64,000 nucleotides of DNA, taken from contig NZ_LT629748.1 in the NCBI RefSeq assembly GCF_900105005.1, positions 3,658,001 to 3,722,000 of the forward strand, in the 5' to 3' direction. This document shows positions 18,306-26,556 of this stretch, piece by piece. Every line of letters begins with the position of its first letter. Positions within the stretch are counted from its first letter, which is position 1. Origin of the DNA: Halopseudomonas litoralis (lineage in GTDB: Bacteria; Pseudomonadota; Gammaproteobacteria; Pseudomonadales; Pseudomonadaceae). A model generated the notes under the pieces. It did no database searches. It was not told the origin of the DNA and saw only the letters and a list, made by a program, of their open reading frames with translations. The position numbers and the translations under genes are program-made.

Positions 18306-18578
18306 TCAATCCTTCTTCTTCAACTTCGGATTGGGATAGAACTGCGCTACATGTGATGTAGCCGCCGGTTTGCTCGACGGTTGTATGGTCACGCGCGTGG
18401 GTATCTCTCGGGGCACGGAATTGCCCCGCTCATCCAGGGTGTCCGCGTAACCACAGGCGACGCACTCACGATGCGGCACATCATCCACCTGATACATGCG
18501 GATGGTGTCCATCTCGCTGCACGCCGGGCAGACCGCCCCGGCGATGAAGCGTTTTACCGGTTCCGATTGATTGCTCAT
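18306..18578 (-). CDS. yheV: YheV family putative zinc-ribbon protein
   Basis: A 90-residue protein with two CxxC pairs, CPAC (about 17-20) and CVAC (about 39-42), spaced to make one zinc ribbon, followed by a basic disordered tail ending KLKKKD. This matches the YheV metal-binding family. The ATG overlaps the prlC stop (ATGA), so it is translated with prlC. Function unknown. Confidence 0.85.
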   Translation of the reverse strand: MSNQSEPVKRFIAGAVCPACSEMDTIRMYQVDDVPHRECVACGYADTLDERGNSVPREIPTRVTIQPSSKPAATSHVAQFYPNPKLKKKD

Positions 18579-20620
18579 GCTGCTTGCTCTCCGATCAGGC
18601 CGCTATGGCGCAACAGCGCGTCCACCGAAGGCTCGCGGCCGCGGAAGGCGACGAACAGTTCCATGGGTTCGCGGCTACCGCCCCGGGCCAGGATATTGTC
18701 ACGGAAGGCCTGGCCGGTCTCGGCGTTGAAAATACCTTCCTCCTCGAAGCGGGAGAAAGCGTCGGCCGACAGCACTTCCGCCCACTTGTAGCTGTAGTAG
18801 CCCGCGGCATAGCCACCGGCAAAAATATGCGCAAAACCGTTCTCGAAGCGGTTGAAGGCCGGCGGCGGCATGACTGAAATTTCATCGCGTACCGCTTGCA
18901 GTACCTCACGCGCGCTGCGGCTGTTGCCGTCCTGGGCGTGCAGCTCGAAGTCGAACAGCGAGAACTCGATCTGGCGCAGCATGCCCAGGCCGGACTGAAA
19001 ATTGCGTGCCGCCAGCATCTTGTCCAGCAAATCGCGGGGCAATGGCTCGCCGGTTTCATGGTGTCCGGAAATCAGCGCCAGACCTTCCGGTTCCCAGCAC
19101 CAGTTTTCCATGAACTGGCTGGGCAGCTCCACCGCGTCCCAGGCCACGCCATTGATGCCGGAGGCAGACGGGTAATCGACGCGGGTCAGCAGATGGTGCA
19201 GACCGTGGCCGAATTCATGGAACAGGGTGGTGACTTCATCATGGGTCAGCAACGCCGGCTGGTCGCCCACTGCTGGAGTGAAATTGCATACCAGATAGGC
19301 AATCGGTCGCTGCAGTTCGCCGCCAGGCAGGCGCCGACGGTCGCGGGCACCGTCCATCCAGGCACCGCCGCGCTTGTGGCTGCGCGCATACAGATCGAGG
19401 AAGAAGCGCCCGATCACCTCGCCCTTTTCCAGCACTTCGAACAGGCGGGCATCCTCATGCCAGCGCTCGAAGTCGCTCACCTCGCGCAGTTCGATGCCAT
19501 ACAGCCGGCCGACTACGCCGAACATGCCCTGCAGCACCCGGTCCACCGGGAACCAGGGGCGCAGTTCTTCCTGGGAAATGGCGTAGCGGTGCTGGCGCAG
19601 CTGTTCGGCGTAGTAACCGCTATCCCAACTCTGCAGCTTGGTGCAGCCCTTGCTTGCGGCGAAATCCTGCAACGCTTGCAGATCGGCTTCGGCAAAAGGC
19701 CGGCTGCGCTGACCGAGGTCGCGCAGGAACCCCAGTACCTGATCGGTGCTGTCGGCCATCTTGGTGGCCAGCGAAAGTTCGGCGTAATTGGCATAACCGA
19801 GCAGCTGCGCCAGCTCGTGGCGCAGCTTCAGGATCTCTTCAATCAGCGGACCGTTGTCATTGTCGCCGGCGTTCGGACCCTGGTCCGAGGCGCGGGTGCA
19901 GAAGGCGGTATAGACCTCTTCGCGCAGGGCGCGGTCATTGGCATAGGTCATCACCGCGTAGTAGCTGGGGAATTCCAGAGTGATCAGCCAGCCGTCCAAC
20001 TCGCGGGCCGCGGCCGCCTGTTTTGCCTGGGCCAGAGCCGACTCGGGCAGGCCGTCCAGCTGGCTGGCATCGGTGATATGCTTGGTCCAGGCTTGCGTGG
20101 CGTCCATTAATTGGTTGGAAAACCGGCTTTGCAGCTCCGACAGGCGCATCTGCAGTTCGCCATAGCGCTTCTGTTGCTCCGGCGGCAGTGCGATACCGGA
20201 CAGGCGGAAGTCGCGCAGGGCATGTTCGATGATGGTCTGCTGGGCGGCGTCGAGCTGGCTGAAGCCGTCGCTGTCGGCCAGCTGGCGATAGGCGGCATAC
20301 AGCGCCTGGTTCTGACCCATCTCGGTGGAGAACTCGCTGAGCAGCGGCAGACAGCTGTTATAGGCATCGCGCAGCTCGGCGCTGTTCATCACCGCGTTCA
20401 GATGGCTGACCGGTGACCAGGCGCGGGTCAGGCGTTCACCGATCTCATCCAGCGGCTCGATCAGGGTGCCCCAACTCCACTGCGCCGGCGGGTTGTCCAG
20501 CAATGCAGCCAACTGCGTCCGACTGTCCGCCAGCACCTGCTCGATGGCCGGTTTGATATGGCTCGGCTCGATTGAGCTGAACGGGGGCAGGTCATAGGAT
20601 TGCAGCAGCGGATTGGACAT
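18575..20620 (-). CDS. prlC: Oligopeptidase A (M3 family zinc metallopeptidase)
   Basis: Cytosolic M3 peptidase that degrades short peptides and signal peptide remnants. From the ATG at 20620 (AGGAAACCCC upstream) it has 681 residues, the normal length. The thermolysin-like zinc motif HEFGH is at 468-472, with the downstream Glu ligand in the ENWCWEPEGL region, and the substrate-binding Tyr-rich AGGYAAGYYSYKWAEVLSADAF near the C-terminus. The upstream extension of 119 residues in the same frame overlaps the divergent carbonic anhydrase gene and is not real. Confidence 0.97.
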   Translation of the reverse strand: MSNPLLQSYDLPPFSSIEPSHIKPAIEQVLADSRTQLAALLDNPPAQWSWGTLIEPLDEIGERLTRAWSPVSHLNAVMNSAELRDAYNSCLPLLSEFSTEMGQNQALYAAYRQLADSDGFSQLDAAQQTIIEHALRDFRLSGIALPPEQQKRYGELQMRLSELQSRFSNQLMDATQAWTKHITDASQLDGLPESALAQAKQAAAARELDGWLITLEFPSYYAVMTYANDRALREEVYTAFCTRASDQGPNAGDNDNGPLIEEILKLRHELAQLLGYANYAELSLATKMADSTDQVLGFLRDLGQRSRPFAEADLQALQDFAASKGCTKLQSWDSGYYAEQLRQHRYAISQEELRPWFPVDRVLQGMFGVVGRLYGIELREVSDFERWHEDARLFEVLEKGEVIGRFFLDLYARSHKRGGAWMDGARDRRRLPGGELQRPIAYLVCNFTPAVGDQPALLTHDEVTTLFHEFGHGLHHLLTRVDYPSASGINGVAWDAVELPSQFMENWCWEPEGLALISGHHETGEPLPRDLLDKMLAARNFQSGLGMLRQIEFSLFDFELHAQDGNSRSAREVLQAVRDEISVMPPPAFNRFENGFAHIFAGGYAAGYYSYKWAEVLSADAFSRFEEEGIFNAETGQAFRDNILARGGSREPMELFVAFRGREPSVDALLRHSGLIGEQAA

Positions 20621-20759
20621 GATGGGGTTTCCTGAATAGCGTGGGTTCGTACAATGACCGTCATGATAACAACCAGACGGTGATTGGCGCTCGGCAAAGG
20701 CCGGAACACAATTACCACTATAGATGCAGGCGACAGCCAGCCAATTCAAGGGGCAAATG

Positions 20760-21293
20760 ATGAATATACGCCGATTCGCGGGCCAGACACCGCAACTGGG
20801 CGAGCGCGTGATGGTCGACAGCAGCGCGGTGGTTCTGGGTGATGTGGAACTGGGCGACGACTGCTCGGTGTGGCCGGCTACAGTGATCCGCGGCGACATG
20901 CATCGCATCCGCATCGGTGCGCGCACCAGCGTGCAGGACGGCAGTGTGCTGCATATCACCCACGCTGGCCCTTTCAACCCGGACGGCTATCCACTGATCA
21001 TCGGCGACGACGTGACCATCGGTCACAAGGTGCTGCTGCACGGCTGCACCATAGGCAGCCGGATACTCATCGGCATGGGCAGCATCGTCATGGACGGAGC
21101 GGTCATTGAGGATGAAGTGGTATTGGGTGCCGGTAGCCTGGTGCCCGCCAATAAAACCTTGCGCAGCGGTTATATGTACATGGGTAGCCCGGCGCGGGAG
21201 GTGCGGCCGCTTAGCGAGAAGGAGCGGTCTTTCTTTACTTACACGGCGGGCAATTACGTGCGCCTGAAGGATCAGTATCTGCAGGAGGAATGA
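20760..21293 (+). CDS. Gamma-class carbonic anhydrase-like protein (YrdA/PaaY family)
   Basis: A 177-residue left-handed beta-helix protein of hexapeptide repeats. The zinc ligands of the gamma-CA fold appear as His in SVLHITH (one strand) and in TIGHKVLLHGC, and the Arg-Asp pair in VIRGDMH. Two adjacent ATGs exist at 20757 and 20760; the AAGGGG site is 6 nt from the second, which I chose. Divergent from prlC. Many members show weak or no carbonic anhydrase activity, so the reaction is uncertain. Confidence 0.9.
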   Translation: MNIRRFAGQTPQLGERVMVDSSAVVLGDVELGDDCSVWPATVIRGDMHRIRIGARTSVQDGSVLHITHAGPFNPDGYPLIIGDDVTIGHKVLLHGCTIGSRILIGMGSIVMDGAVIEDEVVLGAGSLVPANKTLRSGYMYMGSPAREVRPLSEKERSFFTYTAGNYVRLKDQYLQEE

Positions 21294-21363
21294 AAACTCC
21301 TGAGCATTGATTGGTGTTCGAAGATCCCTGACCTATAATCAATTTTTTGTCAGGGAGACGGTC

Positions 21364-22482
21364 ATGCCAGGGAATACTGTCAAAAAACAGGCGACAGGGG
21401 GGCGGCGCGGCGGACTGGAACAGGAAGACAGTCGTGTCCTGATGAGGCTGATCTATGTCTCGACAGGATTGACTATCGGCTTTTTCGCGGTGCTGCAGGG
21501 AGTCAATGGCAACCTGCCGCTGGCGGTCCTTGAGGGCGCTGCCAGTTTGTTACTGCTTGGCGGCGCCCATCGGCTCGCCCATGTGCGCAACCTGACTCCC
21601 TGGATCTATCTCTACCTGCTGCCCACCTACAGCTTTCTCATCTACATCATCATCATGCCCGAGGCCTCCGTATCGGCTTTCGTCTGGGTCTACATGATTC
21701 CTCTGATGGCCTATCTGCTGCTGGGCAAGACAGCTGGTTTCATCGTCACGGTACCCTTCGCTGTCGTCGCCATAATCGCCTACCTGATAAAGCATCCGGG
21801 GCAGCTGCAGGGGGCTGGTGTGATCGATATGGGCAATGCATTGCTCTGCGGTCTGTTGATCATGCTGTTCGTGCACGTCTATGAGTCGCGGCGGGCCGCC
21901 GCCCAGCAGTTATTGCGGGAGCTGGCGGAAACCGACGGGCTGACTGGTGTGGCTAACCGCAGCAGCTTTCAACGACTTCTGGATGACAGTATCGCCCTCG
22001 GCGAACGCAGCGATGAGTGTCTGGTATTGGTGCTGTTGGATCTGGACCACTTCAAAAAGGTCAATGACCGCTGGGGGCATGAGGCGGGTGATCAGGCACT
22101 GCGGCACATCTGTGCCTGCATTGATGCACGCCTGCGCAAGACCGATATGCTGGCGCGACTCGGTGGGGAGGAATTCGCCATCCTGTTGCGCCGTACCGAC
22201 AGCGCCCAGGCGCGGCCGCTGATCGAAGCACTGCGGTTGCAGATAGCGACCACCCCGCTGTGTTATGGCGAACAGGAAATACCCCTGTCGGCGACCTTTG
22301 GTCTGGCCGAATGGCCCGTGGATGCAAAAGACGCCGAGCAGCTCTACCGCTGCGCAGACCAGCGGCTCTATCGAGGCAAGCATCTGGGACGCAACCAGTT
22401 GATATTCCATGACGTGCTGCCTGCCGACCTCCTGCAGCCGCATACAGGACTGTTGCTGTCATCCGATCATTCCCGTGAATAA
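21364..22482 (+). CDS. Membrane-bound diguanylate cyclase (GGDEF)
   Basis: Makes c-di-GMP. From the ATG at 21364 (AGGGAG ribosome site) it has 372 residues: a cytosolic start, about six membrane helices (31-175) in place of a known sensor domain, and a GGDEF domain from about 187. The active site GGEEF is at 267-271, with metal-binding LDLDHFKKVND before it, and the product-inhibition I-site RKTD is at 258-261, exactly five residues upstream. It should be active and feedback controlled. It stands alone between the carbonic anhydrase and a reductase; the signal sensed is unknown. Confidence 0.93.
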   Translation: MPGNTVKKQATGGRRGGLEQEDSRVLMRLIYVSTGLTIGFFAVLQGVNGNLPLAVLEGAASLLLLGGAHRLAHVRNLTPWIYLYLLPTYSFLIYIIIMPEASVSAFVWVYMIPLMAYLLLGKTAGFIVTVPFAVVAIIAYLIKHPGQLQGAGVIDMGNALLCGLLIMLFVHVYESRRAAAQQLLRELAETDGLTGVANRSSFQRLLDDSIALGERSDECLVLVLLDLDHFKKVNDRWGHEAGDQALRHICACIDARLRKTDMLARLGGEEFAILLRRTDSAQARPLIEALRLQIATTPLCYGEQEIPLSATFGLAEWPVDAKDAEQLYRCADQRLYRGKHLGRNQLIFHDVLPADLLQPHTGLLLSSDHSRE

Positions 22483-22567
22483 CAGGCGGAACTGCTTCAG
22501 CACTGGTTTATGATCAGGCACACATCGGGCTTGAGCCCGCTCCACCCACGGATCATGCGAGGTTGTC

Positions 22568-23593
22568 ATGTCTGCTTACACCAACCGAAAAATAATACTT
22601 AACAAGCGTCCCCAAGGGGAAATCCGCGACGGTGATCTGCTCCTGAAGGAAGAGCCCGTGCGCGAACTGCGCGATGGCGAAATCCTGATCAAGACCCTGT
22701 GGCTGTCACTCGACCCCTATATGCGCCCGCGCATGAACGATGCCAAGGGTTATATGGACCCGGTTGGCATCGGCGAAGTCATGGTCGGCGAAAGCGTTGG
22801 GCGGGTGATCGAGTCGAAATCGCCGAACTACAGCGAAGGTGATCTGGTCACCTGTTATTCCGGCTGGCAGGAATATTCCGTTGTGCCTGGCGACGCGCCG
22901 ATGATCTACAAGATCGACCCCCGCGGCGTGCCGCTGCAGGCCTATCTGGGCGTAGCTGGCATGCCGGGGCGCACCGGTTATTGCGGGCTGACCTATGTCG
23001 GCAAGCCGCAGGCTGGAGAAACCGTCGTGGTTTCGGCCGCTTCCGGGCCGGTTGGTACCGTGGTCGGGCAGACGGCCAAGCAGTTGGGTTGCCGGGTAGT
23101 GGGCGTGGCCGGTGGTGAAGAGAAATGCCGTTTTGTCGTCGAGGAACTCGGTTTTGATGCCTGCGTCGATTACAAGGCCGGCAATCTGGAAGCGGATCTG
23201 GCGGCCGCCTGCCCGGACGGCATCGATGTGTACTTCGAGAACGTCGGTGGCGATGTGACCCGTGCCGTTGCCAAGTTGCTCAACAAGGGCTCGCGGGTGC
23301 CGATCTGCGGTTACGTGTCAGCCTACAACGCCGAAGATGCCAGCAAGGTCGAGACGCCGTTCCAGGTGTTCGGCGCCATGGGTGAAAACAAGCCGGAGCA
23401 CCGCTTCTTTCTGGTTACCGAATGGCAGGACCGCCACCAGGAAATCACCACATTGCTGGCCGAGCAGATCGCCAGCGGTAATATTAAATACCGCGAGACA
23501 GTCGCTGAAGGCCTGGACAATGCGGTGGAAGCATTCAAAGGCATGCTCAAAGGCAAGAACTTCGGCAAGCAGTTGGTTCATATCGCCGATTGA
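22568..23593 (+). CDS. NADP-dependent MDR-family ene reductase (CurA/leukotriene-B4 dehydrogenase type)
   Basis: A zinc-free medium-chain reductase of 341 residues. N-terminal GroES-like domain with SLDPYMRPRM, the family signature, then a Rossmann domain with AASGPVGTVVGQTAKQLGCRVVGVAGG (about 158-184), the KLL..G and the YFENVGGD motif (about 220-227). It matches the CurA family of NADPH curcumin/alkenal reductases. Physiological substrate probably unsaturated aldehydes or ketones. ATG at 22568 after a weak GAGG site. Followed by a palindromic repeat pair, then a convergent DUF2780 gene. Confidence 0.9.
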   Translation: MSAYTNRKIILNKRPQGEIRDGDLLLKEEPVRELRDGEILIKTLWLSLDPYMRPRMNDAKGYMDPVGIGEVMVGESVGRVIESKSPNYSEGDLVTCYSGWQEYSVVPGDAPMIYKIDPRGVPLQAYLGVAGMPGRTGYCGLTYVGKPQAGETVVVSAASGPVGTVVGQTAKQLGCRVVGVAGGEEKCRFVVEELGFDACVDYKAGNLEADLAAACPDGIDVYFENVGGDVTRAVAKLLNKGSRVPICGYVSAYNAEDASKVETPFQVFGAMGENKPEHRFFLVTEWQDRHQEITTLLAEQIASGNIKYRETVAEGLDNAVEAFKGMLKGKNFGKQLVHIAD

Positions 23594-23601
23594 ACCAAGC
23601 G

Positions 23602-23681
23602 GGGCGTCGAGCGCCTGCGCTACGCCTGCTGACCCACTGCGGCTGGGGCGTCGTTGTCGGCGAGCAGATGCTCGCCAACCC
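23602..23681. repeat. REP-type composite palindromic element
   Basis: GCGCCTGCGCTACGCC (23611-23626) forms part of a stem with the preceding GGCGT, and 32 bp later a perfect palindrome GGCGAGCA-GA-TGCTCGCC (23659-23676) is followed by AACCC. The same 16-mer and a related palindrome plus AACCC recur together at 48032-48114, so this is a dispersed two-part element in gene gaps. Confidence 0.6.
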
Positions 23682-23691
23682 GTAATTGCCT

Positions 23692-24237
23692 TCAGCTGGC
23701 CGGCTGGCCGCTCCACAGACTGGTCAGGGTGCCCAGCAGTGGCTGGCCGACACCCTGGTTGCCAATGAACTCCAGCAGCACGGGGGCGAACTGGCTGATC
23801 ATGCCGGCGTCCATGCCCAGGCGCGAGAAGGCGTTGCCCACGTCGCCGAGGCTCTGCATATTGTCCTGCGCGCTGCCGCCGCCCAGTGGATTGGATTTGC
23901 CCAGCAGGCCGCTGACGGCGCCGACTTGGCTACCCAGGCCACCACTGCTCAAGTCAGCTAACGCCGGTACGCTGCTCAACAGCTGACTGTAATCGGTGCC
24001 GGGCAGCTGATTCTTGGCCAGGTTGAGCAGGGCGCTGGTGCCACCGACCGCCTGTTCAGGGCTGACGTTGAGTGCGCTCAGTTTATTCACCAGCTCGGCG
24101 GACTGCGCCGCGCTGGAGCCCGGTACAGCAACAGCAGAGGTCAGTTTGGCCGCATCGCCCAGGCTGAAGGCATTGGCACCGCCGACGGTCAACGTAAGGG
24201 CCAGGGCAAAAGTCAGGGCGCAGGTCTGTTTGATCAT
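23692..24237 (-). CDS. DUF2780 (VcgC/VcgE-like) exported protein
   Basis: From the ATG at 24237 it has 181 residues: a signal peptide (hydrophobic 5-20, cleavage near ANAF) and a Gly/Ser/Leu-rich mature part with repeats of the kind LNVSPEQAVGGTSALLNLAKNQL and LSGLLGKS, matching DUF2780. A start eight codons earlier is also open. Function unknown, presumed periplasmic. It is divergent from the hydrolase gene. Confidence 0.82.
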   Translation of the reverse strand: MIKQTCALTFALALTLTVGGANAFSLGDAAKLTSAVAVPGSSAAQSAELVNKLSALNVSPEQAVGGTSALLNLAKNQLPGTDYSQLLSSVPALADLSSGGLGSQVGAVSGLLGKSNPLGGGSAQDNMQSLGDVGNAFSRLGMDAGMISQFAPVLLEFIGNQGVGQPLLGTLTSLWSGQPAS

Positions 24238-24376
24238 TGTCGTATTCTCATTGGGTAACATGATTCGGTACGACGTATCGCGCCGTTGCCGGTCATGAGT
24301 GTACCCGATTCGGTGTATCGCGTGCCTTTGCCGGGTCCAGCCCTTATGCTGCCTGCATATCTGGGAGGAGGTAGCG

Positions 24377-25261
24377 ATGTCATTGGTTGAGAATCCGCAA
24401 AGCCGTTTTTATCATTCCCGCGGGCTGCGCCTGCACTATCTGGACTGGGGCAATGTTGATGCACCGTTGCTGATCCTGATTCACGGGGGGTTGGAGCATG
24501 CGCGGGTCTGGGACCAGCTGGCACGACAGTTATGTGCCGACTGGCATGTGGTGGTGCCGGATCTGCGCGGGCATGGCGACAGCGACTGGAGCACGGGAGG
24601 CGCCTATGCCATTCCCGACTTTGTACCGGATATCGCGGCGCTGGTGGCTGAACTGGGCGATCGCCCGACGACCCTGGTGGCCCACTCGCTGGGTGGCAAT
24701 ATCGCCGTTCATTACACCGCGTTGTTTCCGGAGCGGGTCAATCGTTTGTGCGTTATTGAGGGGTTGGGGTTTTCACCCGAGGCGCGCGCCAAGCGGGACG
24801 CGAAATCACGCCGCGAGCAGCTGCGCGAATGGGTCGAGCGGGTGCGCGAGCTGGATCGGCTGGGGCCCAGCGAGTATCCCAGTGTCGAGGCGGCGGTGGA
24901 GCGGCTGATGGGACATGATCCGCTGCTGAGTCGTGAGCTGGCCGAGTACGTCTGTAAGCGTGGGCTCAAGCCCAATGACAATGGCCAGTGGCGCTGGAAA
25001 TATGATCATCAGATACGTGGTTTCGGGGCGGCGGAGGTGGCTTCGGTGGAGGCCAGTGACCTGTGGCAAGCCATCGAATGCCCGGTGCTGTTGATGTATG
25101 GCGCCGAGAGCTGGGCATCCAACCCGCAGGATGATGGTCGCATCCGACACTTCGCCCAGGCGCAGGTGGTCAGCATTGCAGATGCTGGTCATAACCTGCA
25201 CCACCACCAGCCGCAGGTGTTCATGCAGTATCTGCAAAACTTTTTGACCGCCGCTTCCTGA
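24377..25261 (+). CDS. Alpha/beta hydrolase
   Basis: A 294-residue cytosolic alpha/beta-hydrolase; the start ATG at 24377 has a strong GGAGGAGG site. Oxyanion region LIHGGLEHARVWD, nucleophile elbow AHSLGG (Ser near residue 108), acid in the MYGAESWASNP region and catalytic His in ADAGHNLHHHQP. The lid region includes SRREQLREWVERVRELDRLGP. Close to the haloalkane dehalogenase/epoxide hydrolase-like branch by general look, but substrate is unknown. Confidence 0.88.
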   Translation: MSLVENPQSRFYHSRGLRLHYLDWGNVDAPLLILIHGGLEHARVWDQLARQLCADWHVVVPDLRGHGDSDWSTGGAYAIPDFVPDIAALVAELGDRPTTLVAHSLGGNIAVHYTALFPERVNRLCVIEGLGFSPEARAKRDAKSRREQLREWVERVRELDRLGPSEYPSVEAAVERLMGHDPLLSRELAEYVCKRGLKPNDNGQWRWKYDHQIRGFGAAEVASVEASDLWQAIECPVLLMYGAESWASNPQDDGRIRHFAQAQVVSIADAGHNLHHHQPQVFMQYLQNFLTAAS

Positions 25262-25388
25262 TCAGGCTTGCATGGTCTGGAGGAACGCTCTGCGTCTGTC
25301 CGCCACTCCAATCATCTCATCCCCGTGCAAGCTAGCCCTGACGCTTACGGCTGGCTATCCTGTGTGGACATTCCGAGGGGAGACTGAC

Positions 25389-26399
25389 ATGAAAGCTGTG
25401 GGTTATACCGAGCAACTGCCAATTGACAATGATCAGGCACTGATCGACCTTGAACTGCCCAAGCCAACGCCGACTGGCCACGATCTGCTGGTGCGCGTGC
25501 AGGCGGTTTCGGTCAATCCGAGGGATATCAAAAGCCGCCAGGTATTCAGCGCCTCGGCTGAGGAGCCGCGGGTGCTTGGCTACGATGCCGCCGGGGTGGT
25601 TGACGCGGTGGGGCCGGAGGTGACGTTGTTCCAGCCCGGCGATGAGGTGTTCTACGCCGGTGAGCTGCAGCGCTCCGGCTCCAATGCCGAGTGGCAGCTG
25701 GTAGATGAGCGCATCGTCGGGCGCAAGCCGCGTAATCTCGATCCGGCTGCCGCGGCATCGGTACCGCTGGTCATGCTCACCGCTTTCGAGATGCTGTTCG
25801 ATCGTCTCGGTATGCCGCAGAGTGCCCCGGCCAATCCGCCCATCTTGCTGGTGCTGGGTGGTGCTGGTGGCGTGCCCTCAGCCGCTATCCAGCTGGCGCG
25901 CCAGGCCGGAGCCACGGTCATTGCCAGCGCCTCGCGCCCGGAAAGTGCGCAGTGGGTGCGGGACATGGGCGCGCACCATGTGATTGATCACAGCAAGCCT
26001 CTGGTCTCCCAGATCCTCAATCTGGACATCGGCCTGGTCGACTTCGCTTTTTCCACCCACACCAATGCCGAGGTCTGGGCAGCGCTGGCCGAGGTCATGG
26101 CACCCCAGGGACGACTGGGCATCATCGACGATCCCGAGCCGCTGGATCTGCGCGTGTTCAAGGCCAAGAGTATTTCCATCCACTGGGAATCCATGTTCAC
26201 CCGCTCGATGTTTCAGACTGCCGATATGCAGCGTCAGCACGATATTCTCAACCGTATTGCCGAGCTGCTGGATGAGGGCACCATCCGTGCGATGGACAGG
26301 GCACATCTGGGCCAGATCAACGCTGCCAATCTGCGCAAGGCCCACGGAATGATTGAAGGCGGGCATACCATCGGCAAGATAGTGCTGGAAGGATTCTGA
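25389..26399 (+). CDS. Zinc-type alcohol dehydrogenase-like / quinone oxidoreductase (MDR family)
   Basis: A 336-residue medium-chain reductase without the structural or catalytic zinc cysteines. It has VNPRDIKSR, the GYDAAGVVDAVG motif near 67-78, and the nucleotide-binding VLGGAGGVPSAAIQLARQAGATVIASASR (about 157-185). The pattern fits the zinc-binding-dehydrogenase-like NADPH:quinone reductase group (YhdH/ZADH-like). Start ATG at 25389 after GGGGAGA; the longer frame upstream is not supported. It may share a transcript with the hydrolase before it (about 127 bp gap). Confidence 0.88.
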   Translation: MKAVGYTEQLPIDNDQALIDLELPKPTPTGHDLLVRVQAVSVNPRDIKSRQVFSASAEEPRVLGYDAAGVVDAVGPEVTLFQPGDEVFYAGELQRSGSNAEWQLVDERIVGRKPRNLDPAAAASVPLVMLTAFEMLFDRLGMPQSAPANPPILLVLGGAGGVPSAAIQLARQAGATVIASASRPESAQWVRDMGAHHVIDHSKPLVSQILNLDIGLVDFAFSTHTNAEVWAALAEVMAPQGRLGIIDDPEPLDLRVFKAKSISIHWESMFTRSMFQTADMQRQHDILNRIAELLDEGTIRAMDRAHLGQINAANLRKAHGMIEGGHTIGKIVLEGF

Positions 26400-26460
26400 C
26401 TGGCTGCATGGCATATCGCTATCTACACTGTTGTTGGGTTTTTAACCTGGGCAAAGGTGC

Positions 26461-26479
26461 GCTCCCCCGGCCCGGGAGC
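26461..26479. other. GC hairpin upstream of PAS-GGDEF-EAL gene
   Basis: GCTCCC and GGGAGC are complementary arms around a 7-nt loop in the 157-bp gap between two plus-strand genes. There is no T-run directly after it, so it is at best a weak terminator of the preceding gene. Confidence 0.4.
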
Positions 26480-26556
26480 CTGTGATAATATCCGTCATTT
26501 TTTCAGCGCCAGAAAAATGACCAGGTGAAGCCTGCCCGCGGTCATCGGGGGGGCAT

